A DNA stretch of 36,097 bases from Hirudo medicinalis (taxonomy: Eukaryota > Annelida > Clitellata > Hirudinida > Hirudinidae). This document shows positions 9,801 to 20,902 of the stretch, piece by piece (the first letter of the stretch is position 1; every line of letters begins with the position of its first letter). The translations under genes were made by a program, and so were the position numbers. Location: positions 111,240 to 147,336 of the forward strand of contig MPNW01000059.1 of the NCBI GenBank assembly GCA_011800805.1, in the 5' to 3' direction. Under the pieces are notes generated by a model. It searched no databases. It was not told where the DNA came from and saw only the letters and a program-made list of their open reading frames with translations.

Positions 9801-12800
9801 TTATTGAACAACAAATAGCAGTTAATAATACTAACAGTCTCTGTGAATCAATATGCAAACCTAGTGAAAAGGGTAAAAAGCTGATGGATTCAGACTCACA
9901 AGATGGCGAAAGTACTTCTGATGAACTGCAACATTATAAAATGGAGAATGGTGGAAGCCCAATGAACAAAGATATTCTAACTTATCATTATTTGCCAAGA
10001 CTGTGTTGCATACCAGCTACCTCAGTTCCGTGTGAACAATTATTATTTAGCTCTGCTGGTTACATTGTTAAGTCATGCTCATCACTTGAACCAAGTGCTT
10101 TTGTGTGTTTGCATAGTTGGTTATATTTGGTGACATTTGAGAGGGAAAACACTGAATTTTAGTTGATAAATTTGTGAACTACAGTTTTTGTGTTTTAATC
10201 AAAATTAACCGTTAATTTTCCACAAGTTAATTCTCACTATTAAACGAAATAATCGTTCCCAGCCCTATTATAAATGCTATAACTATCAGAAACTTTTGTT
10301 TCAGGGAATGCAACTTTATTACAGCAATTATTAGGACTCACTTCAGAAAAGGCACCTGAATCCTGAGGAATGAAGTGGCAAAATCGACAACCCCTGACAT
10401 TTGTTCTCCTGCAACCATGGTAGCAAACTTTGTAAGCATGTTCCTTCATGACCTCAAATGTGGAAAAAGTCAGGCCACACTCAGGGCAGACAAATGGCTC
10501 TCTGGATTCATGCAACCTAGAGTGAGCCTTGAAGGAACAAGTGTTTGGGAGGATGATTGAGCATTCCAAGCATTTATGAAAAGAATGATGTGGAGCAACT
10601 GAATGAGGCAGATCGTGACCTACATTCTTTTCAGAATTTATTGACTTAATGGCTCCTCTGCTCCAACTCTGAAAATGCTGCTTGATTCTCAGAGGAAGTC
10701 TAAATTCTTTGTTGCATTCCTTGCACTGAATCATTGGCTTAATTTTTTCCTTTGTTGAGTGGCTCAGGTCAAAGACGCCAGCTGCCAAAGAAGCAGGAGA
10801 AAATACCTCCTCAAGTTCTTCTGGTGCAGATTTCCCATTGAGTGTCACAAAAGTTGTGCCTTCTCTATCCTTCTCTTTCAACAGTCTTAAGCAGTCCTCA
10901 GGCAACTGATCATCTAGCAAAGGGGAAATCTTGTAGCTGTTGGCTGGGCTATGAGGCACGTATGGATGCTGAAGAACATGATTCCTGTAGTAGGTGGAAA
11001 ATGAGCACAAGTTGTAGAAGACGGAAGAGGGTTGAGACACTCCAGCGGACTGACAGGAACATTCAAAAGTCACCAGGAATGACTTCCTTTCCATGTGCTC
11101 CTTCAGAGCAGCCTCCGAAGAGTACGTGCAACTGCAGCTGCCGCAAACGTGATGAGAATTTCCACTTCCCGCTCCGTCCGTCAAAATCTTCGAAGATTCC
11201 AAATCCGGAGCCACAAACTTGCCAAGGATGCAGTTGCTTCTGATTGGTTCAAAGAAATTCTCAAGGATTGTTTCTGGACTCTCGGCATCATTCGGCGAAC
11301 AGACGTTGGGAGACGGAATGGATTGAGTCTCCTTGGAAGTTGTGGATTTAAAATAATCACCTACATATCTTAATTTGGGCATTGGGCGAGAGTTGCTATT
11401 CGGAGTACTTGATAAAGATTGTGATTGTAGTTGTGAAGTTCCTGGAGAGAATTGTGATTGAGTTTTGAGGAGCTGTTGTGGCTGAGAGAGCCTGAGGGGA
11501 GAGTTATTTTGAGCTAAGAGGCTGCAGATTGGAATAGCAACAGACGATGAGCTTATCATCTGTTCAGTGTTAGAAACCTGTAAACAGTGCACAAAAAATA
11601 AATTGTTACATGAAATCAAACATGAAAAACACAACCGTCACATCAACAAGATTGTCAACATCTAATTAATGAATGATACTTCTTTTATGAATGCATGTTA
11701 AAATTAACCAACTTTACTAAATTACTCAATTCTAAAACATCACAAGAAGTATTATTATTGTTGTTAAGAATTAATAGTTATTAAAACCTAATTAGTTAAC
11801 ATCAACTACTATGGAGAGCAAATAGAAAGAAAAACAATGCAGGAATTTCCAGCCACTCTTGTGAATCATATCCTGTTCTTTTGAAAGAAACTCACTCGTT
11901 GCTGAAGATGCCAGGTGGGAGTGGACTGCTTCTGTTGCTGGTGAAGGTGGAATGGCTGAGTGGAAATAAATCGGGTTCCCTTGGCGTCGGCCTTGTTGAC
12001 GAGAATGACCAACGACGGATTGGTAGTGCTTTGGACGAGAGAAATAGGTATGATGCTGGTCGGTGCTGCCACGTGCCTGCCCGCTACATTGCTGCCAGTA
12101 GTTTTCGGTGTAAATGCTGGAGAAATGGAGACTTTTGGAGCCAGCGGACGAAGAGATTTCAGCGAAGAAGACTTCGGCTTCATGGCGAGAGGAGGCTCGG
12201 CGTAGCTCTCATCAGGAGCGATGGTGATGACGTTCATTGACAGAAAAGGCACAGGAGTGGAAAGTGGAGATGCTTTGGAATGAGGAAGATGGACGATGCT
12301 TGCAGCATTCTGAGTTGCAGTCAATTGTGCAGGAAGCTTTTGAGAAGTTTTCGAGATCTTTGAAATTGGAAGGATTTGTGGGGGAGAAGTAATATCATCC
12401 TGACCAGATTGTGCATCAGTGGTTACCTCAGATTTTGTCATTGCTTTCTTGACAATTCTGTGAGGTGAAGAGCATTTCCTTTTATGTGTTCGCTTTGAAC
12501 TGTTCTCAGAATCATCGTAGGAGAGCTGCTCCTCCCCAATCGAGGTCTTTGAATTCTGCTCCACAATATTCCTGATGGTCTTGCTCGAGCTGGATTCAGT
12601 CTCAAGGACGGTAATGGACTTTGGATGATCAGTTAATATCTGGACAGACGAATTCAGATTCAGAGAGGTAGTATTTTCCATTTGGTCAAAATCATTCTGG
12701 GAGTCAGGTTTTGAGTCCTTTCTGGAAGCTGTGGTAGAAAGATGGTTGACAGGCTTGGCAGCCTGCAACAGTCTCCTGAGCAAGATGTTTTCAAGGCCAA

Positions 12801-13854
12801 TCCTCTTCTTAAGTGGTCTGTGAGAAGGTGGCAGGGAACTTCTTGATGTCAATGAGCTGGGAAGAGAGGGCAGTGATGAGTGTTCTGAATTTGATGGATT
12901 CAAAAGTTCATTGTACTTGATCCCCTCCTTACAATCAATTGTTCGATCAATGCAAGAATTTGCTGTTTGATGAGTTGAAATTAATGAGGTTTCAGAACTG
13001 TTTGATTCGGATTTATTTGGAGATTCCTTCAACTCTGGCATGTTGTTTCCCACGGAAAGCTTCAAATCACAGCAGCAAATTGGTTCAGTTTCAGATTCAT
13101 TTGAGTTCATTTCTTTTTTGCCTGTTGAGCTCTTCTCTGGCATGTTATCTTCATCCAGCACTGGGCCTCTTATTTCTTTATTACAAACATTATTTTTGCA
13201 AGTGAGATCTTCACATTCCTGCAAGATTTCAACATTAATAAGAGATTCATGGCTAACAACAGTTGAGAATGCAATAGCTTTTTTCGCCAAAGCATTAACA
13301 TGATCCGTTGGAGCACGAAGAAACTCCATGAGCTCTAACAATTGCTTGCTCGATTCCTTGTCTCCATCTTCCACTGTGGAATCTCTTGCTGAACCAATTC
13401 CACATTCCAAGGCATCAAAACCATCAACCTGTTTATTGCTGCTAATAGCACTGTGGACGATAGGACGATAGCACCATGTGGCTTGTTCTTCTCCATTTGA
13501 TTTTGGTCCTGATTTGATAAGGAGTGATGCTTTAGAGCCACTCGAAACATGAGCTGAGCATGGACTGCTAGAGCATTCAACAACACCAGCCTCGCTTTGC
13601 TTATCACCATCTTCTCCAGCATGCTGAGGCCCAACCTCTTTGCAAGCTGTGGATGCATGGAAACCATTGGGTAATCTCGCAGCTGGAGTTAAATTTCTGG
13701 AAGGCTCGGTGGTTTCCAGTTTGTTGTTGCTATCGCCATTTTCTTTGAAAATATCATGAAGAGGTGAATTAGTTACGGACCTTTGGATGGGCAAATTCAA
13801 CGAAGGTATCCCTTGCTCACAAATGACATCTTGAAGATTTTTAGATCCATCCAT
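6844..13854 (-). CDS. Very large multi-C2H2 zinc-finger protein (possibly ZNF532/592/687-like)
   Basis: Five coding exons, 11896-13854, 10342-11577, 9192-9439, 8182-9088 and 6844-8079, join in phase into about 1861 aa. Residues 1-653 lack fingers and are Ser/Pro/Thr-rich, disordered-looking, with a late VILVNKADAKG segment. About 14 C2H2 fingers follow. They include HKCLECSIILPNTCSFKAHS and FVCPECGLTFSTFEVMKEH in exon 2, and KCSQCTENFKDATSLHKHS in exon 3. Exon 4 has CSECNKNFVYRAELEKHLRS. Exon 5 has VYACSYCDHTDLDQSTFWEH and FQCPECGSMFVVRVALFRHL, and ends in a CQVCYKLF finger followed by RVHGMAFIQG. Spaced fingers without standard linkers and a long N-terminus recall ZNF532/592/687, Z3-complex transcription cofactors; this assignment is from memory and tentative. 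It is longer than the vertebrate members (about 1240-1300 aa). An acceptor (ttttttag) is 2 nt before the ATG. AATAAA lies just after the stop. Confidence 0.85.
9515..10275 (+). mobile_element. Decayed hAT-family DNA transposon inside the zinc-finger gene intron
   Basis: The element spans about 9523-10267 and is flanked by 8-bp target duplications matching at 7 of 8 positions (ctataaat 9515-9522, ttataaat 10268-10275). The termini are inverted: the right end reads tagggctgggaacgatta on minus, the left end tggggctggaa, a typical hAT terminal motif with a diverged left arm. It lies in the 9440-10341 intron, antisense to the gene. At about 745 bp it keeps only the end of a transposase, so it cannot move by itself. 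Confidence 0.85.
9719..10162 (+). pseudogene. hAT transposase remnant, C-terminal dimerisation domain
   Basis: A 147-codon open frame lies inside the hAT element. Its last third (LPRLCCIPATSVPCEQLLFS then SAGYIVKSCSSLEPSAFVCL) is the hATC dimerisation motif: IPATSVPxE, S-A-G-Y-I, SSL. The catalytic DDE part and BED finger are absent. The first two thirds show only weak transposase character (HDPQYKILKCLSGDSKEQ). Non-functional relic; it lies on the strand opposite to the host gene. Confidence 0.85.
11578..11895. other. Intron of the zinc-finger gene, no feature seen
   Basis: 318-nt intron between the first and second coding exons. It has a donor gtgagt next to 11895 and an acceptor tgtttacag before 11577 on minus. 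No ORF, repeat or RNA gene noticed. Confidence 0.7.
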
Positions 13855-13857
13855 GGC

Positions 13858-15700
13858 TAAAAAAATTGAAGTTTAAATTGAAGGCAATTAAATTAAAATC
13901 AAAGCTTATGAAAATATTTCTCATCATTTTCAGAAGCATTTCTCAAAGTAAACCTCATTCAATTTGTCAGACGTTAAATAGATGATGTAAAACAAGCTAC
14001 TCTAATGGTAGCAATGATATTAGTAGACTCCAGAGGGTGGTGGGAGGGAAACAAGTCACGAAAATTCGCGGAATAAAAGATCTATCGAACAACAAGCAAG
14101 ACTGATGAATTCCTTTCTTATTAGTCACTATCTCCCCCCTGCATAGAATCCACCATGAACGAATATAAAGTCAGCACTTTTTCTCTAGATTTTCTTCAAT
14201 GAAAACATCATCATCAACATCATTATTATTATTATAATTATTGTTTAAGTGGGTCATAAGAGATGCTGACAAGTCATCCAAAATAATAGTAATTGCTTTA
14301 TGGTAATGACCTTCATCATGCTAAGGTGTCATTGTTAATGGACTCCACCAAAGCGAAGTCGTACATGTATGTATCGTCACATCTGCTGACATTGTCGGCC
14401 TTACTGTCATCCCGTCATCGTCATTAGCTGCATCACCGTCAGAGGGGATGTTTCTTGAAAAATCAATGTTTTCATGGGAGCAGCAGGCTTGTTGTGCACT
14501 GGCATTGTTTATTGTGCCGGCACTCACTACATTAGGCAAACATATCATCAGCAAAACAAATGGATAAATTAATGGTGAAAGAAAAATGCCACAGGGGTGT
14601 TTCAGAGGTATTTCAGGTCATGGTTAAGTGCATTGATCTTGATTATAATGATAATGATCCTTAGCACAGCTAGAGATGCTACTCTACTGTGTAGAGAAGG
14701 ATTATGAGGCAGAGAAGTGGAACCTTTGAGGTCAAAGTTCAAGAATTAGTGATATTCAATGCTGAGCAAATCCATCTTCCTCATTTGCATAATTCATGAT
14801 GCAGGATATCTCGGTGATACATCCTCCTTACCACAATTTTTTTTTATCTTTTTTGTCTTTCTCTTCCCATCAATCATCCTTAAATGAAAAAAATCAGCTC
14901 CACCACCCTAACTCGATTACAATCTTGTCTCTCTTCCACTGACCTCAACAAACTTCTTATAAATAAATGAGTTAAATTCTTACTTGTCTGCATCACTCCA
15001 TATCTATCTATAGCTTCCATCGCTACAAATTTGTGTCAGTGGTCATTCGAGAGCCTCATTTTTGTTGAAATAAATAAATTAAAAAAACATTGAATGTGAA
15101 CCAAAAAAGATGCATTTGTAATTGTTTTAAGGGTTTAGTTGCTAAAAACATCGGTGGCCTGGAAAAATGTGAAAGCTTACTCTATCACGATTCTTTTTCC
15201 ACACGAAACTAATCATAACTTAACAAGATATTGACAAAGGTGGGCCCCACAAACAAGACATGCATACATGTGACTTTGCAAAGCATTGTCATTGGATAGA
15301 GGGAGCAGCCTGTAATTTATGCTGCTGCTTTGTTGTTAACAACATAATGGCTCTCTCAGCATAAAGCCTGCTGACGTGGTTCCCGAAATGGAGAGATAGG
15401 ATGGAGAAATGGAGTGAAGAAAGCATGGAAATTATGGTAAAACAAACAAAGTTTGAGTAAAGGCATGTCAAAGTGCATTCCTAGTGATAATCTTTCCATC
15501 CAACAACTTTGATCATAAGAGAGTGAGCAAAGCAAAAGCAACAGCAACTGGTTTGCATCAAAAATAGAACATTCTATTTCAATCTGAAAGTCCAAAGATG
15601 AAATGTGTTAATTTTATAAATAAATCTCAATGATTCACCATCATGACCGATTCACAAGTCACAAATTTTCAAATTCATGAATTTCATCACCACCAATAAC
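13858..15700. other. Upstream region of the zinc-finger gene, no clear gene
   Basis: AT-rich with simple repeats (att/tta runs near 14215-14245). The short open frames at 14321-14554 and 15289-15595 show no protein-like signature. Probably 5' intron or outron of the zinc-finger gene, whose ATG follows an acceptor at 13857-13858, plus the 3' flank of the small His-rich gene. Confidence 0.5.
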
Positions 15701-15802
15701 AGACATCTTCAATTTATTGCCATTCCCATGAGAAGCATAAATTTCAGAGTAACCATTGCAGCACAAAAACAACCTCTTGAAAACAGCTTTATCTGTGGAT
15801 AT

Positions 15803-16155
15803 TATCTATGATGCATGTTGATGATGACAGAAAGGTCATCTGCAGGCTGGTCTTGATAGTGATGATGATGATGATGGTGAAGGTGATGTTTCTGGTATCT
15901 GTTGAAACAAAGAACAAGATAGAATTTAAAACAATTTGAATTCAGAAACTCTCAGCAACAAAGGCCTACAAGTCATCATTCACAATGTCATGTCAGGCCT
16001 ATGGACCATATATTCAAACCAGTACCTTAATTCACAGATGTAAGAATGAGACACTACCACTGATAAGATCAAATCTTTAAAACTCTGATGAGACTCGCTG
16101 GACTTTTTGATCGATGCGACAAGATTTCTTTTCTTTTTTGTAGGTTTTCTCTCAT
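15803..16155 (-). CDS. C-terminal exons of an unknown small basic/His-rich protein
   Basis: Two exons join in phase: 16026-16155 (acceptor ttttttcag, donor gtactg) and 15803-15898 (acceptor tttcaacag), ending at TAA 15803-15805. The first encodes a basic stretch ERKPTKKKRNLVASIKKSSE followed by SHQSFKDLILSVVVSHSYIC. The second encodes YQKHHLHHHHHHHYQDQPAD then DLSVIINMHHR. A minus-strand AATAAA near 15712-15717 lies about 90 nt past the stop. The frame has no Met in the first exon, so a 5' exon must exist. The open exon at 17391-17699 has the wrong phase for it. No family recognised. The His run could be a metal-binding tail, or the pair may be an alternative short transcript of the zinc-finger locus. 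Confidence 0.4.
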
Positions 16156-17390
16156 CTGAAAAAATAAAGTAAACATTTTTACTGTAGGTTCCACTATGAA
16201 CATCAGAAAAATACAAAATAAAGTAAAACTTGTAGATTACGTGTGATTACTGAACCACTGCTTTTAACTAAATTATGTAAAGGACAACCCCAGGATTTCA
16301 AAATTTGTGAAAAAAAAATTTTTTTAACTTTTAATTAAATAAAACTTGTACAAAAACACAAGCTACTGCTTCATGAAAACATTTGAAAATTATTACGACT
16401 CACTCTAACAACATTTCAAATCACAGAATTACTAAAGAGTCTTTGATAAATAGTTAATGATGAATGTCAACTGTGTACATTCATGATGGTGAATCTCATT
16501 ATAAAAAGGTTCACCACAAGATAACAATAGCAGTGACAATGTAGGCATCTATTGGGCCAATTTTAACAATCTTTTGACTCAAGATTATGATTGTCATTAA
16601 GTTTTGTGGTAACGGTGAAGAAAACAAACTAGATAAACTTAACACCTAATGCTAATGATTCAGAGGTACAGAGTGGTCCTAATGATTCAGAGGTACATGA
16701 GCAAAACATGGTTGCATTTTACAAAGTTGGTGACAAAATAGTTAATGGTTAATACATCATCTTGTAGTTAATCAGGTTCATCAACAAATAAAAAATCCAA
16801 TTAAACATTGTCTAATGTCCTCAAACCTTATTCAAGGTCATTTCATAGTTTTAAAGTCTCTTTGATAATTGATCATGTTAGGGCTATTACACAGTAACAA
16901 AAGCTGATAGTATTAGCAGAATACTAGCATACTTAAAACACAAACAATCAATTAGTAAGCAAAATAAATGGATTTTGAATAACCATTGTTAATGTATCAC
17001 AACCTAATGTCATGTCATGTGTGTTTAGAGACCTGAAACCACACATTTATGATATACTCACCACCAGTAACAAATTTAGAAAAATTATATAAAACCTTTA
17101 GGCATCATTTAACTCCAGCAACTATAATTAAAGCATTTCAATTAAAGTGAATTCATTGTAGAGTGATGACACTATTTTAAAACTACTTAAATATGCAAAC
17201 CAAGTTGAGAAATAATCAATTTTCAACCACAAGCAAGTCAATTTTTATGACCATTAATTAATTCCTACTAAAACCATTTAATGTTGGTCAGTGTCAAATT
17301 AAAATTATTTGCTTAATCCGTTATCTCATTAAAAAATATGTCTTGATCAGTAAAACAAATCACATTTCAACAAGTTCTTTGGCATCAAGA
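16156..17390. other. AT-rich intergenic or intronic stretch
   Basis: No open frame with protein-like composition on either strand. It holds one short imperfect tandem repeat (16652-16697). Otherwise nothing seen. Confidence 0.5.
16652..16697. repeat. Two copies of a 19-bp motif, 27-bp period
   Basis: ctaatgattcagaggtaca occurs at 16652-16670 and again at 16679-16697, separated by gagtggtc. A small local tandem duplication. Confidence 0.85.
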
Positions 17391-17699
17391 TTACCTGAGG
17401 TGGTAGGCCAGCGCAGGGCTTGCAAGTCTTGTCTTTAACAATATTATCAAGAGCAGTGCACATGCAACGTGAGCGAGGAAAAGTATATCAATCCCGCTAT
17501 GACGATTGAGAAAGCAGAAGAAAACGTCCGGGAAGATGCCCGTACATAAACAAGAATCGACACGCACACTCATGCGTAGTGTGGAACGAGTTGCAGACAT
17601 GTTGACCCAATAATTCAACCCATGTGACGAGATGGTTGACCAATGGCAGGTCGAGAAATACGGTTCGCTCTCTGAGATTGGTCGAGGACTCGGCCTGCA
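17391..17699 (-). other. Probable 5' exon (possibly UTR) of the zinc-finger or His-rich locus
   Basis: This segment is bounded on minus by a strong acceptor (tttgttgttgcag before 17699) and a donor (ccacctcag then gtaatct at 17390). It is clearly richer in G+C than its surroundings and reads open in one frame over its full length, with a hydrophobic run (ACALLLIILLKTRL). Its phase does not continue into the exon at 16155, and the zinc-finger ATG is preceded directly by an acceptor, so a 5'-UTR role is simplest. Coding content is not established. Confidence 0.35.
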
Positions 17700-18430
17700 A
17701 CAACAAAAACAACAGTATAGCTATGCAAGTACATTAAGAAGTGGGTAAAAGTAGGAGAGATGATGAGCTAAATAAGAGCGTCAAACGCTTGAGGTTTTGG
17801 TCTTCGCGGAGTTTTACACCTGGGATTCTCAGATGGAAACCGATGAGATTGATGGGACTAGCCTTTCGCTGGTAGATCCAGAAAACCTCTAGCAGAATAA
17901 CCCGTCATTTTGCGATGCATCATAACGTTTTTCAGGTATCCCTAATTAGAATTGAATTCCTCAATCAGCTATTCTATTTTGGTATATAGCAAATAAACTA
18001 CATATTCTATAATTTACAATTTGGCGATGCTCACAAACAAAAGTTTCGAGAGACCCACCTATTAAGAACAAGAAGCCAGACGTCGAACACATCTGCATTC
18101 TAAAAGCCAGAAACTACGCAAGACTATTTAATGCTGGTTTTGAATGATTTCGCCATTGAGCCAAGGTGACAGATTATCAAGAATGAATCCTTAAAATGGG
18201 CGTCAAGGCCATCGAAACAAGTGCTTGAATTCCTTAAGACTGCAACTGGGTTGGGTATTCCAGAACATTGCCAGGGGTTGGAAACGCTCTGTACCTGGAC
18301 TTTTTAGGCGCTATGAGCCAGACAAGATGTTGCACAATCAGCTCATTATTTGTATAAATCAAGACTAAATAATTGAGTGCTAATCAAATATATTTTTATT
18401 ATTTGCATTGAAATTCTGCTAAAATCATCC
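17700..18430. other. Intergenic region upstream of the zinc-finger locus and downstream of MRPL20
   Basis: Likely holds the promoter of the minus-strand zinc-finger or His-rich transcription unit. MRPL20 polyadenylation signal AATAAA (minus) occurs near 18395. No ORF seen. Confidence 0.45.
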
Positions 18431-19897
18431 TTAAAAAATTCTCTTGAAGTCTTTCTCCCAATAATGTCCAGGGGCAACACCATCTTCATCAAGCTTGTAC
18501 TTTGCAACATCGGTTAAACTCTACAAGCAACAAAACATTGAAACAAATTAAATAAAAAGAATGGTATTATAATACAAAGTTCTACAAACAACTAATCAAT
18601 CCCACCATAGATTATTGTTGAACAAGAAGCAAATCTAGTGTGACATCAATTGAAAACCACAACACACGACCAAAACAATAAATTTTATCTGGCCATTATC
18701 CAAATTCAATGATAACAAGTGCAATGCATCATCTTTATACCTGGAATGTCCTTGGCTCGTAGATGGCAAGATCATTCAACACCTTTCTGTCAAGCCTAAT
18801 GTTGCACTGTTTTGAAATAAAAGCACGTTCATATTCAACTAAATGTCTGTTTATCTGAGTTCATGACACCATTAATCAATCAACAGACCCTTGAAAGACC
18901 TTCCAGGAAGTCAAATCTGTGCATGTCATGTTCATGGGTCGCTGCATCTATTCTGTATTCCCACAGCTGCAGAGCAAAAAGTAATTTTCTGAGAACTGAA
19001 TTGGGACTTAAAATTTTAAAGATTATTGTGATTCTACAATATACTTTACTTCCAATTGTTCCAAATTATAATGTATTCAAATTTGATTATAGTGGCATAT
19101 ATTCAATGGAACTTCAAGACCACAAAATTAAAACACTTAATAGATATATAGCAAAGTGTTGCTTAGCATAGAAAATAGACAAGAAATTTTTTACCAAAGA
19201 CATTCTAAGTTCCTCCATGGAAAAATTAAACCTGCTCAAACTGATCTCCAACATGATCTATTTTCTATAAACTTCAAAATTAAATAAACTAACATCTCTC
19301 ATCATTTTCTTCTTTTCTTGCCTGCTTATTGTGGCATACATGAGGGCCTTGTGAACATAACGTATACCAATTGTATAACAGTTTTGTTTCCTGCCTCGAA
19401 AATTCTGGAAAAGTAGAATAAAAATTAATGTGCAATGTTCACAGGAAAACTGGAATCAAAAAAATGTCAAACTAGAAACTAGATTTCTTTTTTCACAAAC
19501 TAATTTCCTCATGGAATTGTGCCTTGTAACTTTATATAACATCAAGACATTCTCAAACTTCTTAGATTATAAAATATATTAGATATAAAATTGCATATAC
19601 AGATTGTAAAATGTTAAATAAACACATAACACATTTTGTTTAAATTCGTTACAATTTAATGTATGAATCACTTTAATTGAACTGCTTTGATTCTTTTTGT
19701 GCACTTAAGATTTATGAAAAATCTTTTGAGAAACCAAGAATCGTCAAGGGCATAATTAGGCACTAGTAGATCTAATAATCATTACTGCTCACCCATGCTA
19801 ATCTGAGGTATTGTTGAACTCTCCAAAATTTATCCGGTCCACCTCCCGGTCGACCAAACTTCATAACTCGTATCAGTAATGGATTTGTGAAAAACAT
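18431..19897 (-). CDS. MRPL20: Mitochondrial large-subunit ribosomal protein bL20m
   Basis: Five exons, 19793-19897, 19294-19404, 18889-18966, 18741-18806 and 18431-18520, all in phase 0, give exactly 149 aa, the human length. Conserved blocks are DKFWRVQQYLRLAW, NFRGRKQNCYTIGIRYVHKA, LWEYRIDAATHEHD and CNIRLDRKVLNDLAIYEPRT, matching the bL20 pattern FRGRK…Y…A…LW..RI.AA…L.RKVL.DLAI. bL20m is an early-binding protein of the 39S mitochondrial ribosomal subunit that contacts 16S rRNA. The N-terminus has basic residues fitting import. The C-terminus (GHYWEKDFKRIF) differs from vertebrates. Divergent from GPN2; an acceptor (gatattccag) lies 14 nt before the ATG. Confidence 0.95.
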
Positions 19898-20902
19898 GTT
19901 GAATCCAAATTCTGGAATATCACTATGTAATATTATCGAAGCGAGAAATCGTTAAATTCAAGTCCAGCTTATAAATTAATTTAGTGAGTTTATGTAATTG
20001 CAAAGAGAGGACAAAGATAAATAACCCTAACAATTTGCCAGCATTACCAGAACGACTTCCAATATATCGCCAAGCCAATTAAGTAAAAGGTGAAATGCGA
20101 TTATTTTTTGTATCTAAGTTTGAATGTTCTAGATTTTTTTTTAGCAAATTAAAGGATTGTAGTATTAAATTTTATAAATATAAATTTAATTAAAAATAGA
20201 TAAAAATCAGCTTATCGAGTGACTTGAATATATATTCAAGAAAACACAAGGAATTGATTAAAGGAAAAAATAGTTCTTGGGCCAATATATATACAAAATG
20301 CCCTAAGGAAGGAAATCTTTAAAACCTAAATCGTGTTATTGTGTGTACTATTTAAGAATATGAACTTTTGCTTCTATGAAATGCACTCTAAATTTAGTTA
20401 TGAAGTAAAAGTTGCACTGATTTAAAACTAAGAGTAAGCATGTATATGCAAGTTAAAAAACAAAATTGAAACTATTTAAAACTAGTTTTTGGGACTAGTA
20501 ACGTGGTGATAATAATAATTGCTGAATTTTCTTCCTTATCTGGGCGGTACATGCTTGGCCCTTAAATGTAAAAATTCAAGCAATTAATTTATTACTTGCA
20601 ATATTCAGAATCTTTGAAGTGAAGATCCAATCACATTTAGCTTTATGATATCACTCCACTCTCGATATCTCCTGCTTCTCAATAAACGCTGAATTAAATC
20701 CTAATCAATTATCAGTATCAGTACCCCATAACCCTTGGACTAAAAGTGGATTGGTTAGATTATCCATTTCAAATTAAAAAAAACTAATATTTAACAACTT
20801 TGTGCCATCAGTTTTGTTTTGTTTGAAGTAATCAGCTTGATTTAAGCCGGGGGAAACGAGATCGGACCAAAGAGCTTTTCAAATTTGCATTTATTTATAA
20901 AA
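19898..20902. promoter_or_regulatory. Divergent MRPL20 / GPN2 intergenic region
   Basis: About 1 kb between two start codons facing away from each other. AT-rich with no ORF of note. A possible acceptor (gaagtaatcag near 20833) is the closest to the GPN2 ATG, roughly 70 nt upstream. Promoters for both housekeeping genes are inferred here. Confidence 0.5.

Noticed and set aside
11881..13667. Several open frames of 80-119 codons, antisense (plus strand) or frame-shifted (13335-13667, minus) within the first zinc-finger exon
   Set aside because: Shadows of the 653-codon exon.
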